Shown here piece after piece: positions 17,017-26,534 of a stretch of DNA of 64,000 nucleotides; position 1 is the stretch's first letter; each line of letters starts with the position of its first letter. A program made the position numbers and the translations under genes. The notes below the pieces were generated by a model, which saw only the letters and a program-made list of their open reading frames with translations, ran no database searches and was not told the DNA's origin. The stretch lies in contig OZ241890.1 of the NCBI GenBank assembly GCA_965203475.1, positions 558,001 through 622,000 of the forward strand, given 5' to 3'. Origin of the DNA: JABDMD01 sp965203475. Its GTDB lineage: Bacteria > Pseudomonadota > Gammaproteobacteria > UBA4575.

Positions 17017-19908
17017 TTAGCTAACCCAATAGTCTTTTCTACAAAGGACGCGTGCATAACATTTACTACAAGTTTCATCATCGGCTTGTGCAATGAATTT
17101 AGCTTCTTTTGTTAATGCTTTTGAAAATTCAATTAAACGAAGTTTGTGTTGATGAGTTATGGTATTAAGTTCATCATCTTTAATGATAGATTCTGATTTA
17201 ACACTATTATCTTTTCCAATATTTACAAACTCTACTTGTGCGCAATTATTTTGTATTAGAGCATAACTAGGTAATTGAGTTTCTTCGCCTGCGAGAATAG
17301 ATTTCTTGGTGGGTGTTTGTCCGGTTTTATAATCGATAACCCCATAAGAATCAGATGTACGATCTATACGATCCAACCTTCCCTTAAGTTCTAAAGATGG
17401 GTTAACTGTAATGCTTCGGGAACATTCAAATTCAGCAGGAATATACTCAGATTGTCTTTTAATGTCCCAGGCAACAAATTTTGGAATAAGTTGCAGCCAA
17501 CGTTCTAGCCACAGCGAATTATGTGTCCTATAGGTATATTTTTTATGGAAAATTTGTTTGCTGATGGATTTTAAAAGTTGTATCGCTTGTTCTTGATTTT
17601 GTGGGCGCACCTTATCTTGAAATGGCCCAGGCAGATGTTTTATATCTTTGTAAAACGCTGTTACACACTCATGTACAAATTTACCGAAATCTGCTTTAGT
17701 CATTTCCACTTCTAGTTTTTCAGTAGTTTCTAAGTCTAAGCAAGTGGAAATAAAGAATTGATACGCACAATTCATTAAATTTTGATACTTAGATGTTGTT
17801 ATAGAAATTGGCTTTACTTCGTTTTTCAAAACTGGTGAGGCTTGTGTAGTAATTGCAGGAAGAGATTGCAAATTATCGAAATGAATGTCGGCATCATGTG
17901 TATTTACAAGTTGTTGTAAATAATTTTGGTTCAAATCAGAGTTATAAGCAATTTGGTGAAATGTTTCTAAAACTTCAATCCATGGACAAATTTTTTTAAT
18001 TTCATTATTTTCTTCTGTCTGAGCTGTTAGCAGTATATGTGGTGCAGCTTCTAATAAGTTACGGAAAATATGCAAATAAGATAAATATTTATCTTTCCAA
18101 GATTGAGTACCAAGTTCGCTACGAATTTGTTGATTAAAAAATATGTAATTATTTGGATAGCCCGGAAAGTGGTCTTGACCAACAGATGCAACAATTAATC
18201 GATCGAATTTTTGTAAGCGACTTTGTTCGATGCTGCAAAATATTACATTTGACATAGACAATTCGGGTTTAAAATTTTGTTGATCTAGAATTTTAGAAAG
18301 ATAATTTCGCCATTCATACCAAGTGATTTCATTGTTAATTATCACAAGTTGTGAATACTGTGTTTCAAGCAAGTTTATAATTTGTTTACCTGCCTCATCA
18401 TTATTAAAAGTGCTATAAAAACCAAAAACTTTAAAACTATTTAATAGCGTAGAAATATATTCGTGTAGGGGCGCAGATTTTCTCCTTTTCAAAATCGACA
18501 GCTGCTTTGTATTTTCTTCAAATTTATCTAATACACTGAGCAGATATTCACAAATTGATGATTCATATTTTTCGTATTTATTTGTATATTTTGCAACGCA
18601 AGATGTAACATTATCTATCCCATTGAAAATGTTATTTTTTATAACAATGTCCTTTTCCAATAAAATAGTTGCTTCAGAGTGAATATTTTCATCTACAGTC
18701 ATTGGAAAAAATGGAGATTTCATCAGTGACAAGATGGCCTTCGTTGAAAAGTTTCCTTCAATAATTTGTAGCCAATTTTCAATATTTAAGGCGGCGCTGG
18801 TGGTAGAAAGTGCCCATCCTCCAATATCATTTACATTTATATTTGCGTGATCTAAACGTGCACGAACACGCCGAATTAATTTGCGGTCAGCAGATACCAC
18901 ACCTATATTGAAATTAGAGTAGGGTTGTATGGAATTAGAGGTTTTAAATTCATTCATCCATATTCTTATTTGTAGATCAATTGCTTTCGCATGACTTTCA
19001 AAATTATTAATTTTAATAATACTTATCTTGTCACGTGCAGGGCTAGTAGGAAATTTATCGGCAAATTCAATTGCTCTGCTATGAATATCTTTATTTGAAT
19101 TTTCTAAAACACAGTTAATGAACTGTGTGAAAGGAGAATTATCTGAATAGCCTTGGGCATAGATCGTAGACTGATTATCTATAAATTTCGAAACGATTTG
19201 GTCTGGCTTGGTAGCTAATAATTTTGAGCTAGCCTGTATGAAAAAAGAATTGTTTTTTATTGATTCAGATAAAAAATACATTTCACTATTTGACAAATAA
19301 TTAATCCCGATGCAATAACTTTCTTTGTCCTTGCTAATTATTAAAGTGTTTAATAATTCGCTATAAACTCTAATTTCATCTAAATAGTTTTCATTGTCTA
19401 TTTGTTTTTTCCAAGACTCCCACAAGATTGAGACGAGCTCAGCCTCTGCACTTAATGGGCTTCCGATTAAATATGACGAAGTAGACTCATTAAAAAAATC
19501 TGCTTTGGAATTGTTTAGTTGCAATGCATCAAATAAAGACAGTAGTTCGTTCGACATAGACCACGGATGAATATTTCCAAATAAGTGCATATGATTTTGC
19601 AGGGCATCTACAAGAATTAATTCTCGAGCATATTCAGATAAAAATGGTTTATCGTTTTCATGCTGACTTAGAACCCATGACTTTAAAGTTGTGATTGTTG
19701 GTAAAAATATTGAATCAAAATTGTATTTATTCGCATGTTTAATTAGAGAAGTGCGGATATTATTTTGTGTGAGTAGATTAGGCACAAATATAATAATATT
19801 GTTTAAATAAGGCAGCTTTATTTGGTGATCTTGAATTATCGTTTCTGCAGCAATATCAATGATATTTTCTGCATAAGAAACAATTGAAATATTTTTAAAA
19901 GAGTGCAA
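17017..19908 (-). CDS. AddB/RecB-like PD-(D/E)XK nuclease family protein
   Basis: A 963-residue protein resembling the family annotated as probable DNA repair protein (TIGR03623-like) and the AddB subunit of AddAB. The C-terminal nuclease core shows the Q/C-x-RFF-type entry motif (NLMNCAYQFF), the catalytic GVIDYKTGQ and a cysteine cluster (CSKCYARVLC) that with the upstream Cys can hold a 4Fe-4S cluster. The long N-terminal part looks like an inactivated helicase: no Walker A P-loop was seen. No AddA/UvrD-type partner is encoded nearby. It starts 7 bp after the ferredoxin gene and runs directly into the esterase gene. Confidence 0.8.
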   Translation of the reverse strand: MHSFKNISIVSYAENIIDIAAETIIQDHQIKLPYLNNIIIFVPNLLTQNNIRTSLIKHANKYNFDSIFLPTITTLKSWVLSQHENDKPFLSEYARELILVDALQNHMHLFGNIHPWSMSNELLSLFDALQLNNSKADFFNESTSSYLIGSPLSAEAELVSILWESWKKQIDNENYLDEIRVYSELLNTLIISKDKESYCIGINYLSNSEMYFLSESIKNNSFFIQASSKLLATKPDQIVSKFIDNQSTIYAQGYSDNSPFTQFINCVLENSNKDIHSRAIEFADKFPTSPARDKISIIKINNFESHAKAIDLQIRIWMNEFKTSNSIQPYSNFNIGVVSADRKLIRRVRARLDHANINVNDIGGWALSTTSAALNIENWLQIIEGNFSTKAILSLMKSPFFPMTVDENIHSEATILLEKDIVIKNNIFNGIDNVTSCVAKYTNKYEKYESSICEYLLSVLDKFEENTKQLSILKRRKSAPLHEYISTLLNSFKVFGFYSTFNNDEAGKQIINLLETQYSQLVIINNEITWYEWRNYLSKILDQQNFKPELSMSNVIFCSIEQSRLQKFDRLIVASVGQDHFPGYPNNYIFFNQQIRSELGTQSWKDKYLSYLHIFRNLLEAAPHILLTAQTEENNEIKKICPWIEVLETFHQIAYNSDLNQNYLQQLVNTHDADIHFDNLQSLPAITTQASPVLKNEVKPISITTSKYQNLMNCAYQFFISTCLDLETTEKLEVEMTKADFGKFVHECVTAFYKDIKHLPGPFQDKVRPQNQEQAIQLLKSISKQIFHKKYTYRTHNSLWLERWLQLIPKFVAWDIKRQSEYIPAEFECSRSITVNPSLELKGRLDRIDRTSDSYGVIDYKTGQTPTKKSILAGEETQLPSYALIQNNCAQVEFVNIGKDNSVKSESIIKDDELNTITHQHKLRLIEFSKALTKEAKFIAQADDETCSKCYARVLCRKDYWVS

Positions 19909-19915
19909 CTAAACT

Positions 19916-20239
19916 CTACTCTTCTATAAGGTGTTTCTTTTCTTTAACTTCTTTCCAGGAGTCGGCATCATCTGGTGCAGGTTTAATACTGGTGATCACA
20001 GGCCACATAGCAGAGAATTTTTCATTTAATTCTAAAAATTCCTTTTGTTCATCAGTTAAATCATCTTCGCTGACAATTGCATTTACTGGACATTCTGTTT
20101 CGCACATTGCGCAATCGATACATTCTTCTGGATCAATTACCAGCATATTTGGCCCTTCATGAAAACAATCGACTGGGCATACCTCTACGCAATCCGTGTA
20201 TTTACACTTGATACAAGGTTCTGTAACTAAAAAGGTCAT
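19916..20239 (-). CDS. fdxA: Seven-iron ferredoxin FdxA
   Basis: Small electron carrier (107 residues) of the Azotobacter FdI type with one 3Fe-4S and one 4Fe-4S cluster. The cysteines are in CIKCKYTDCVEVCPVDCF and CIDCAMCETECPVNAI, followed by the long C-terminal tail typical of FdxA. In Pseudomonas and relatives fdxA sits next to mutS; here an epimerase gene lies between them. It appears to head an operon with the nuclease and esterase genes on the same strand. Confidence 0.93.
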   Translation of the reverse strand: MTFLVTEPCIKCKYTDCVEVCPVDCFHEGPNMLVIDPEECIDCAMCETECPVNAIVSEDDLTDEQKEFLELNEKFSAMWPVITSIKPAPDDADSWKEVKEKKHLIEE

Positions 20240-20421
20240 ATATTCAAGGTGTTAGCAGAAAGGCAATGATATTAAATTATATTCGGATATTTTTAACACT
20301 AATTAATTTGAATGACTGAGGGTTATTTTCTGACTAAGAGTCTACCTAAATCGCAGTTTACATCGAATCCCGTAGCTATAATCATTATAGGATGATAATT
20401 ATTTGTATTTTATAAAATTAA

Positions 20422-21342
20422 ATGAAAAAGTACCTAGTCACAGGAGGAGCTGGTTTTATAGGTTCTCATACCGTGGATCGATTGCTATCTGAAGGTCAGC
20501 AGGTTGTAGTATTAGATAATTTTTCTTCAGGAAATCGCGAAAATCTTCCTTTAGGGCATCCAAAATTAGACATCATTGACGGTGATATTCGGGACGTTTC
20601 TACAGTTATGAATGCTGCACAAGATGTCACGCATATTTTGCACTTGGCAGCCCAAGTATCCGTAGTTAAATCTATTGAAGATCCTGCAGATTCTGCTTCG
20701 CATAATATTTTAGGATTTATAAATGTACTCAATGCGGCTAAATCCGATACTGTTGAACGATTTGTTTATGCATCCTCTGCAGCTGTCTATGGAACTCCAG
20801 CCGAGTTACCGTTAGATGAAAAGGCTGAATTAAATCCAGAATCACCTTATGGGTTAGAAAAGCAGATTAATGAAATATATGTAAATTTATTTAAAGAACT
20901 GCATAAAATTTCAGCCTGTGGCTTGCGCTATTTTAATGTGTTTGGCCCAAGGCAAGATCCAAAATCTCCATATGCAGGTGTAATTGCATTATTTTCAAAT
21001 GCAATTAAAGAAAAGCAAATATTAAAAATATATGGAGATGGTAAACAAACAAGGGATTTTATATTTGTTCAGGATGTAGCGCGTGCAAATATTGCTACTC
21101 TACAAGCAGATTACCAAGGCGTGTTGAATGTTGGCACTGGTTCTTCTGTAACTTTGCTAGAACTCATCGAAGTTTTAGAAAAAATTGTTGGATACTCTTG
21201 CAAAAAAGACTTTTTACCTGAGCGAAAAGGGGATATTAAGCATTCATCTACAAATATTAAAAGCATTCGCCATGCTCTTAATATAAAGTCAGAATATTCT
21301 CTTGAAAATGGTTTACGCGAGCTTCTAAATACTTTTAATTAG
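20422..21342 (+). CDS. NAD-dependent sugar-nucleotide epimerase/dehydratase (GalE/WbpP-like)
   Basis: Extended short-chain dehydrogenase acting on a UDP-sugar, probably a C4 epimerase for envelope polysaccharide synthesis. The 306 residues contain the NAD-binding TGGAGFIGSH at the N terminus, the catalytic Tyr/Lys in SPYGLEKQ, and GLRYFNVFGPRQDP, typical of GalE/WbpP-type enzymes. Exact sugar specificity cannot be read. It is transcribed alone, divergent from fdxA, and converges on mutS with an 8-bp tail overlap. A TATAAT at 20377-20382 (within TATAATCATTATA) may be its promoter. Confidence 0.85.
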   Translation: MKKYLVTGGAGFIGSHTVDRLLSEGQQVVVLDNFSSGNRENLPLGHPKLDIIDGDIRDVSTVMNAAQDVTHILHLAAQVSVVKSIEDPADSASHNILGFINVLNAAKSDTVERFVYASSAAVYGTPAELPLDEKAELNPESPYGLEKQINEIYVNLFKELHKISACGLRYFNVFGPRQDPKSPYAGVIALFSNAIKEKQILKIYGDGKQTRDFIFVQDVARANIATLQADYQGVLNVGTGSSVTLLELIEVLEKIVGYSCKKDFLPERKGDIKHSSTNIKSIRHALNIKSEYSLENGLRELLNTFN

Positions 21343-23884
21343 TTAAATTCTTGAATTTATAAATCAATTCTAAAGCTTCTTTGGGTGTGAGTTCATCTGG
21401 TTGAATGTCTTTCAAAACTTCAAATATTGGATGTTCTATTTCTTGATTTAATTCTAATCCAAGTTGTGTTTGTTTTGTTTCTAGCGCTTCTGTTTGAATT
21501 TCCAATTGTTTTAATTTTGATTTTGCAGATGAAATTACAGAGTTTGGGAGTCCCGCTAGTTTGGCTACCTGTAAACCGTAACTTTGATTCGCTGGTCCAT
21601 CTTTTACGGCGTGTAAAAAAATAATTTTATCATTATGTTCTATTGCATCAATGTGTACATTACGAATATTTTTAAAATAATCAGGTAATTGTGTGAGTTC
21701 AAAATAGTGAGTAGCAAATAATGTAAATGATGAGTTTATAGTGCTTAAATGCTCAGCGCAGGCCCACGCTAAAGATAGTCCATCAAATGTGCTTGTGCCG
21801 CGACCAATTTCATCCATCAGTACCAAGCTATTTTGGGTCGCATTATTGAGGATATTTGCGGCTTCAGTCATTTCAACCATAAAAGTAGAACGGCCAGAGC
21901 TCAAATCATCTGAAGCACCAATTCGAGTGTAAATTGCATCAACTGGTCCAATGTGTACTTCATCTGCGGGAACAAAGCTGCCGGTATAAGAGAGCAATGC
22001 TATTAAGGCAATTTGACGCATATAAGTCGATTTGCCACCCATGTTTGGGCCTGTAATGAGCAACATTTTACGATCTTGATTAAGAGTCACATCATTTGCG
22101 GTAAAGGGTTCTGATTGCACTTCCTCAATTACTGGATGACGTCCTTGTTTGATACTTATACCTGTATTGTTTTCAAAGGAAGGACGAACATAATTTAAAT
22201 TTACCGCACGTTCGGCAAATGACGTAAGCACATCTAGAGTCGCCAGAGAATTTGCATAACGCTGAAATTTTTCAATTTCTTTGCATAAATTTTTTATCAG
22301 TACTTCATAAAGAAGTTTTTCTCTCTTCAATGCTCTTTCTTTGGCGCTAAGCACTTTATCTTCGAACTCTTTTAGTTCAGTAGTTATATATCGTTCTGAA
22401 TTTTTTAATGTTTGTCGACGAATATAATGCTCGGGAACTTGGTCTGACAAACTGCGGGAAATCTCAATGTAATATCCATGTATGCGATTGTAAGAAACTT
22501 TTAACGAATTAATTTTAGTTTCCGTCTTCTCTTTTTCTTCTAATTCAACTAAAAATTGATCAGCATTTTTTCGAATTGCGCGCAATTCATCTAACTCATT
22601 GTCATAGCCATGTTGAATTACACCTCCATCTCGAATTAATGCGGGAAGCTCTTCGTTTAATGAATGACTGAGAAGCTGCAAGATACGTTCATAGTCTTTT
22701 AAAGACTCTAAACAATTTTCAATTAACTCGTTCCCAGAATTAGAAATTAAATTTTGAAGTTCTGAAAATATTCCTAACGTATTACGTAATGCGTCTAAAT
22801 CTCTTGGTTGAGCGGTATGAAGTGCAATTCTACTACATATACGTTCAATATCATTTACGTTGCGTAATGTTTTGTGCAAAGGAGTAAATAAATTATTTTC
22901 AATGATAGTTGTAATTGCATCGTGTCTTTTTGATAGTTGAATTTGGTCTCTTATGGGTTGTTTAATCCATGCGCGTAATTTACGGGAGCCCATCGCACAT
23001 GCTGTCGTATCTAATACACCAATTAAACTTTGTTTGTAATTCCCTTGAGTTGAAGTTTCTAATTCTAAATTAATTCTGGATACTGAATCTAAATATATGA
23101 ATTCACTTTCATGTTGAATTTGCAGGCTATTTATATGAGGTAATGCCGACTTTTGGGTATCTTTCACATATTGCAAGACTGCTCCAGCAGCAGAGATTGC
23201 GAGTGCGTGGTCATGTACTCCAAAGCCATCTAAATCATTCGTGTTAAATTGGCTACAAAGAGCATTTTTAGCGCTTTCAAAATCAAAATGCCATATGGGT
23301 ATATGTTTAAATGAATATTTTTTACTTTTTTCTATAGAAATATCTTCAGCTAGTAATATCTCAGCTGGTTGGATGCGTGTTATTTCATTTTTTATATCTG
23401 CTGTGACACATGTTTGCAGAATAAATCGACCAGAACTTACATCTAAATAGGCAAGACCTGTAGTTTGCTCTTCAGTATGTATTGCAAGTAGGAAATTTTC
23501 TTCATTTTTATCCAGCAGTTCGTCCTCAACAATGGTGCCGGGCGTCACAACTCGCGTAACTTTGCGTTCAACTAAACCCTTGCTGGTTGCTGGATCGCCA
23601 ATCTGGTCACATATTGCGACAGATTCACCTTGCCTTATCAGTTTGGCCAGGTAATTTTCTGTAGCATGGACCGGTACACCTGCCATGGGAATCTCTTCGG
23701 CAGAATTTTTATTCCTGGAAGTGAGTGTAAGATCAAGTAAGCAAGCGGCTCGTTTAGCATCATCAAAAAATAACTCGAAAAAATCTCCCATACGATAAAA
23801 AAGCAGCATATTGGGGTAGTCCGCCTTGATACGTAAGTATTGTTGCATCATAGGCGTGTGTTTTACGGGAGGTCGTGCGATCAT
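21335..23884 (-). CDS. mutS: DNA mismatch repair protein MutS
   Basis: Recognises mispairs and small loops and starts methyl-directed or related mismatch repair. The 849-residue length is normal (E. coli 853). The mismatch-binding F-x-E motif is present as DFFELF near residue 38. The ABC ATPase core has the Walker A ITGPNMGGKST with Lys near 618, SSGRSTFMVEM, DEIGRGTSTFDG and the ATHYFEL switch. It starts 54 bp from the divergent pncC gene and its stop overlaps the epimerase gene tail to tail. Confidence 0.97.
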   Translation of the reverse strand: MIARPPVKHTPMMQQYLRIKADYPNMLLFYRMGDFFELFFDDAKRAACLLDLTLTSRNKNSAEEIPMAGVPVHATENYLAKLIRQGESVAICDQIGDPATSKGLVERKVTRVVTPGTIVEDELLDKNEENFLLAIHTEEQTTGLAYLDVSSGRFILQTCVTADIKNEITRIQPAEILLAEDISIEKSKKYSFKHIPIWHFDFESAKNALCSQFNTNDLDGFGVHDHALAISAAGAVLQYVKDTQKSALPHINSLQIQHESEFIYLDSVSRINLELETSTQGNYKQSLIGVLDTTACAMGSRKLRAWIKQPIRDQIQLSKRHDAITTIIENNLFTPLHKTLRNVNDIERICSRIALHTAQPRDLDALRNTLGIFSELQNLISNSGNELIENCLESLKDYERILQLLSHSLNEELPALIRDGGVIQHGYDNELDELRAIRKNADQFLVELEEKEKTETKINSLKVSYNRIHGYYIEISRSLSDQVPEHYIRRQTLKNSERYITTELKEFEDKVLSAKERALKREKLLYEVLIKNLCKEIEKFQRYANSLATLDVLTSFAERAVNLNYVRPSFENNTGISIKQGRHPVIEEVQSEPFTANDVTLNQDRKMLLITGPNMGGKSTYMRQIALIALLSYTGSFVPADEVHIGPVDAIYTRIGASDDLSSGRSTFMVEMTEAANILNNATQNSLVLMDEIGRGTSTFDGLSLAWACAEHLSTINSSFTLFATHYFELTQLPDYFKNIRNVHIDAIEHNDKIIFLHAVKDGPANQSYGLQVAKLAGLPNSVISSAKSKLKQLEIQTEALETKQTQLGLELNQEIEHPIFEVLKDIQPDELTPKEALELIYKFKNLTN

Positions 23885-23938
23885 GAAACTAGTCTAACTA
23901 AGAAAATATAAATCGGCAGTAGAAAAAGTAGCCAATCA

Positions 23939-24430
23939 ATGACTAATATATATAAATCTGTTGAAGTGCTGGCTAATTTATTGCAACAACAAAAATTGAT
24001 GTTAGTGAGTGCTGAGTCATGCACTGGTGGGATGCTTTCACAGAACTTGACAGCACTCAATAGAAGTTCACATTGGTTTGCATGTGGGTTTATTACGTAT
24101 AGTAATGAATCAAAAATTAAGATTTTAGGCGTAGACGCTAAAGTAATAACTGAGTTTGGTGCGGTAAGTAAAGAGGTTGCTGAACAAATGACAATGGGGG
24201 CACGAGAGAAAATAGGAGCGGACATTTCTGTATCCATAACAGGAATTGCTGGGCCAACAGGGGGCACAACCGAAAAACCTGTGGGTACCGTATATATATC
24301 TAGCGTATTTGGGGAGCAGTCTCCCATAGTGGAACATCATTTGTTTCATGGGGACCGGAATTCGATTCGTGAACAGACTACGCAAGCGGCATTAGATCTG
24401 TTAATCCAACAGCTTGGATTCAAAAAATGA
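23939..24430 (+). CDS. pncC: Nicotinamide-nucleotide amidase (CinA C-terminal domain)
   Basis: Deamidates NMN to nicotinic acid mononucleotide, recycling the by-product of NAD-dependent ligase. The 163 residues are the stand-alone CinA C-terminal domain, with SAESCTGGMLSQNLTA near the N terminus and SVSITGIAGPTGGT. The N-terminal molybdopterin-binding domain of full CinA is absent, as is usual in this neighbourhood. Its stop overlaps the thpR start (ATGA), indicating translational coupling. Confidence 0.93.
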   Translation: MTNIYKSVEVLANLLQQQKLMLVSAESCTGGMLSQNLTALNRSSHWFACGFITYSNESKIKILGVDAKVITEFGAVSKEVAEQMTMGAREKIGADISVSITGIAGPTGGTTEKPVGTVYISSVFGEQSPIVEHHLFHGDRNSIREQTTQAALDLLIQQLGFKK

Positions 24431-24957
24431 GCTCTAGAAGACTTTTTTTTGGTCTCATGCCGGGAGACGCAGTTCGTGATCAAATTGTAAATGCTGCCAA
24501 ATTATTTCCTACAGACAAAAGCAAGCGGCCCGTTTCACGAAATAACTTACATCTAACGTTATTGTTCTTAGGTGATGTTGGAGAAAAACAATCTAAATGT
24601 TTGGAAAATAAGGTAATACAGACGTATATCCAGTGCTTTAACATCCAGTTAGATTTATACGGCTATTTTAAAAAACCTAAAATCGCTTGGATTGGATGTT
24701 CTAGTTATCCTAGTGAATTAACAAGGCTTGTTAACCATCTAAAAAATATAGGGGTCCAGTGTGGCATAAAAATAAATGAAGGGCCTTATAAGCCTCATGT
24801 GACTTTATTTCGTAACACGACCACAGCAGAATTTCCAAATAATCCTATACGAATTAATTGGAATGTAAATGAATTTCATTTGTTTGAGTCTGTTCCTCAT
24901 GAAAATACAACGTTATATAATAGTGTTGCGAGCTATGCATTAATTCAAAATGACTAA
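24427..24957 (+). CDS. thpR: RNA 2',3'-cyclic phosphodiesterase (2H phosphoesterase, LigT/ThpR)
   Basis: Hydrolyses 2',3'-cyclic phosphates to 2'-phosphates on RNA and can ligate tRNA halves in reverse. The 176 residues carry the two His-x-Thr motifs of the 2H family, HLTLLFLG and HVTLFRN. It overlaps pncC by 4 bp and lies 36 bp before recA, so pncC-thpR-recA may be read together besides any recA promoter of its own. Confidence 0.9.
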   Translation: MSSRRLFFGLMPGDAVRDQIVNAAKLFPTDKSKRPVSRNNLHLTLLFLGDVGEKQSKCLENKVIQTYIQCFNIQLDLYGYFKKPKIAWIGCSSYPSELTRLVNHLKNIGVQCGIKINEGPYKPHVTLFRNTTTAEFPNNPIRINWNVNEFHLFESVPHENTTLYNSVASYALIQND

Positions 24958-24993
24958 TTATTTTTAACGTTAAATTTTCTATAGGGGTGAGCA

Positions 24994-26046
24994 GTGGACG
25001 AAAATCGTAAAAAAGCGCTTGTAGCCGCACTAGGGCAAATCGAACGGCAATTTGGAAAAGGCGCAGTGATGCGTTTGGGGGATTCTACAGCAACACGAGA
25101 TATAGAAGTGATATCTACGGGCTCTTTGGCGTTAGATGTGGCACTTGGTATTGGAGGCTTGCCGAAAGGCAGAGTTGTTGAGATTTATGGTCCTGAATCT
25201 TCCGGTAAGACCACGCTTACTTTGGAGGTGATTGCACAGTGTCAACAGCAAGGTGGCACAGCGGCATTCATTGATGCAGAGCATGCGTTAGATCCCATCT
25301 ATGCAGAGAAAATTGGAGTAAATGTCGATGATCTACTGGTATCGCAACCGGATACGGGGGAACAAGCACTTGAAATAGCCGATATGTTAGTTCGCTCTGG
25401 TGCCGTGGATATTGTTGTGGTGGATTCTGTAGCGGCGTTAACGCCACGTGCAGAAATTGAAGGGGATATGGGAGACTCGCACATGGGTTTGCAAGCACGG
25501 CTCATGTCCCAAGCGCTACGAAAGTTAACGGGAAACATAAAACGTTCCAATACCATGGTGATTTTCATTAACCAAATTCGAATGAAAATTGGAGTTATGT
25601 TTGGAAGTCCTGAAACTACAACCGGCGGTAATGCTTTAAAATTTTATGCATCGGTGCGTTTAGACATTCGTCGCATTGGTGCCATTAAGAAAGGAGATGA
25701 AATTCTTGGCAATGAAACTCGTGTGAAAGTGGTTAAGAATAAGTTGGCACCTCCCTTTAAGAAAGCTGATTTTGAAATTTTGTATGGCGAAGGCGTGTCG
25801 CGTCTGGGTGAACTAATTGATATGGGTGTTGATAATGACATCGTAGATAAAGCAGGTGCCTGGTATAGCTATGAGAAAGAGCGAATTGGGCAAGGCAAAG
25901 AAAATGCACGCACCTACTTAAAAGAAAATCCGGACATGGCTGCTGAAATTGAAACAAAAATTCGAGATAAGTTACTTCCAAGTCCTGATGAGTTAAATCA
26001 GGAAACGCAAGAATCAGATTCAGAAGAGGTAACTTCTGAAGCCTGA
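24994..26046 (+). CDS. recA: Recombinase RecA
   Basis: ATP-dependent strand-exchange protein and co-protease that triggers LexA-type self-cleavage; it is therefore relevant to the two LexA-like proteins in this window. The 350 residues include GPESSGKTT (Walker A), the Walker B region VVVDSVAAL, loop 2 with GVMFGSPETTTGGNALKFY, and an acidic C-terminal tail. Start is a GTG with AGGGG upstream. No E. coli-type SOS box and no GTTC-N7-GTTC box was found in the 36-bp gap before it. recX follows with overlap. Confidence 0.98.
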   Translation: MDENRKKALVAALGQIERQFGKGAVMRLGDSTATRDIEVISTGSLALDVALGIGGLPKGRVVEIYGPESSGKTTLTLEVIAQCQQQGGTAAFIDAEHALDPIYAEKIGVNVDDLLVSQPDTGEQALEIADMLVRSGAVDIVVVDSVAALTPRAEIEGDMGDSHMGLQARLMSQALRKLTGNIKRSNTMVIFINQIRMKIGVMFGSPETTTGGNALKFYASVRLDIRRIGAIKKGDEILGNETRVKVVKNKLAPPFKKADFEILYGEGVSRLGELIDMGVDNDIVDKAGAWYSYEKERIGQGKENARTYLKENPDMAAEIETKIRDKLLPSPDELNQETQESDSEEVTSEA

Positions 26047-26491
26047 ACGATCGATTCGCAAAACTGCGCTTGATTTACTTTCCCGACGTGAACATTCACG
26101 TGTAGAACTACGTCGAAAGCTAAAAGCAAAAGAATTTACATCGAATGAAATCGATGAAATATTGAATTGCTTAGAACAAGAAGGTTTACAAAGTGATCAA
26201 CGTTATGTTGAAAGCTATGTTCATTCTCGATGTAGTCGTGGGTTTGGCCCAGTTAAAATTTCACTAGAGTTAAAACAGCGTGGAATTTCATCCGATGTTA
26301 TTTCCGCGTATATCGATTTTAATGATTCAATATGGCTGGAAATGGCCTGCGAAGAATACACAAAAAAATTTGGTGGAGTGGAAATCAGCTCTGCAAAAGA
26401 GCGCGCTAAACGAATGCGTTTCCTTCAATCCCGTGGATTTACAGGTGATATAATCCAAAAAGCGCTAGATTCAACAGTCGAACATTCATAG
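26036..26491 (+). CDS. recX: Regulatory protein RecX, probable CTG start overlapping recA
   Basis: Inhibits RecA filament extension and co-protease activity. The family sequence begins upstream of any ATG, GTG or TTG: IRKTALDLLSRREHSRVEL followed by LRRKLKAKEF and YVHSRCSRGFGPVKISLELKQRG are clearly RecX. The frame is open only from 26033 (TAA at 26030-26032), and a CTG at 26036 lies six bases after a GAGG, overlapping the recA end by 11 bp. I therefore propose a CTG start, giving 151 residues, close to E. coli RecX (166). A later TTG at 26162 would delete the first 42 residues of the conserved fold. Confidence 0.85.
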   Translation: MKPERSIRKTALDLLSRREHSRVELRRKLKAKEFTSNEIDEILNCLEQEGLQSDQRYVESYVHSRCSRGFGPVKISLELKQRGISSDVISAYIDFNDSIWLEMACEEYTKKFGGVEISSAKERAKRMRFLQSRGFTGDIIQKALDSTVEHS

Positions 26492-26534
26492 TATTCTGCT
26501 AGCATTTGCTTAGCAAGAACAAACATCGAAAAAC

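Noticed and set aside
23881..24327. 148-codon minus-strand frame overlapping pncC
   Set aside because: Shadow of pncC; no start signal and no family pattern.
24958..24993. SOS box upstream of recA
   Set aside because: Neither an E. coli-type CTGT-N8-ACAG site nor a GTTC-N7-GTTC box is present in the gap.
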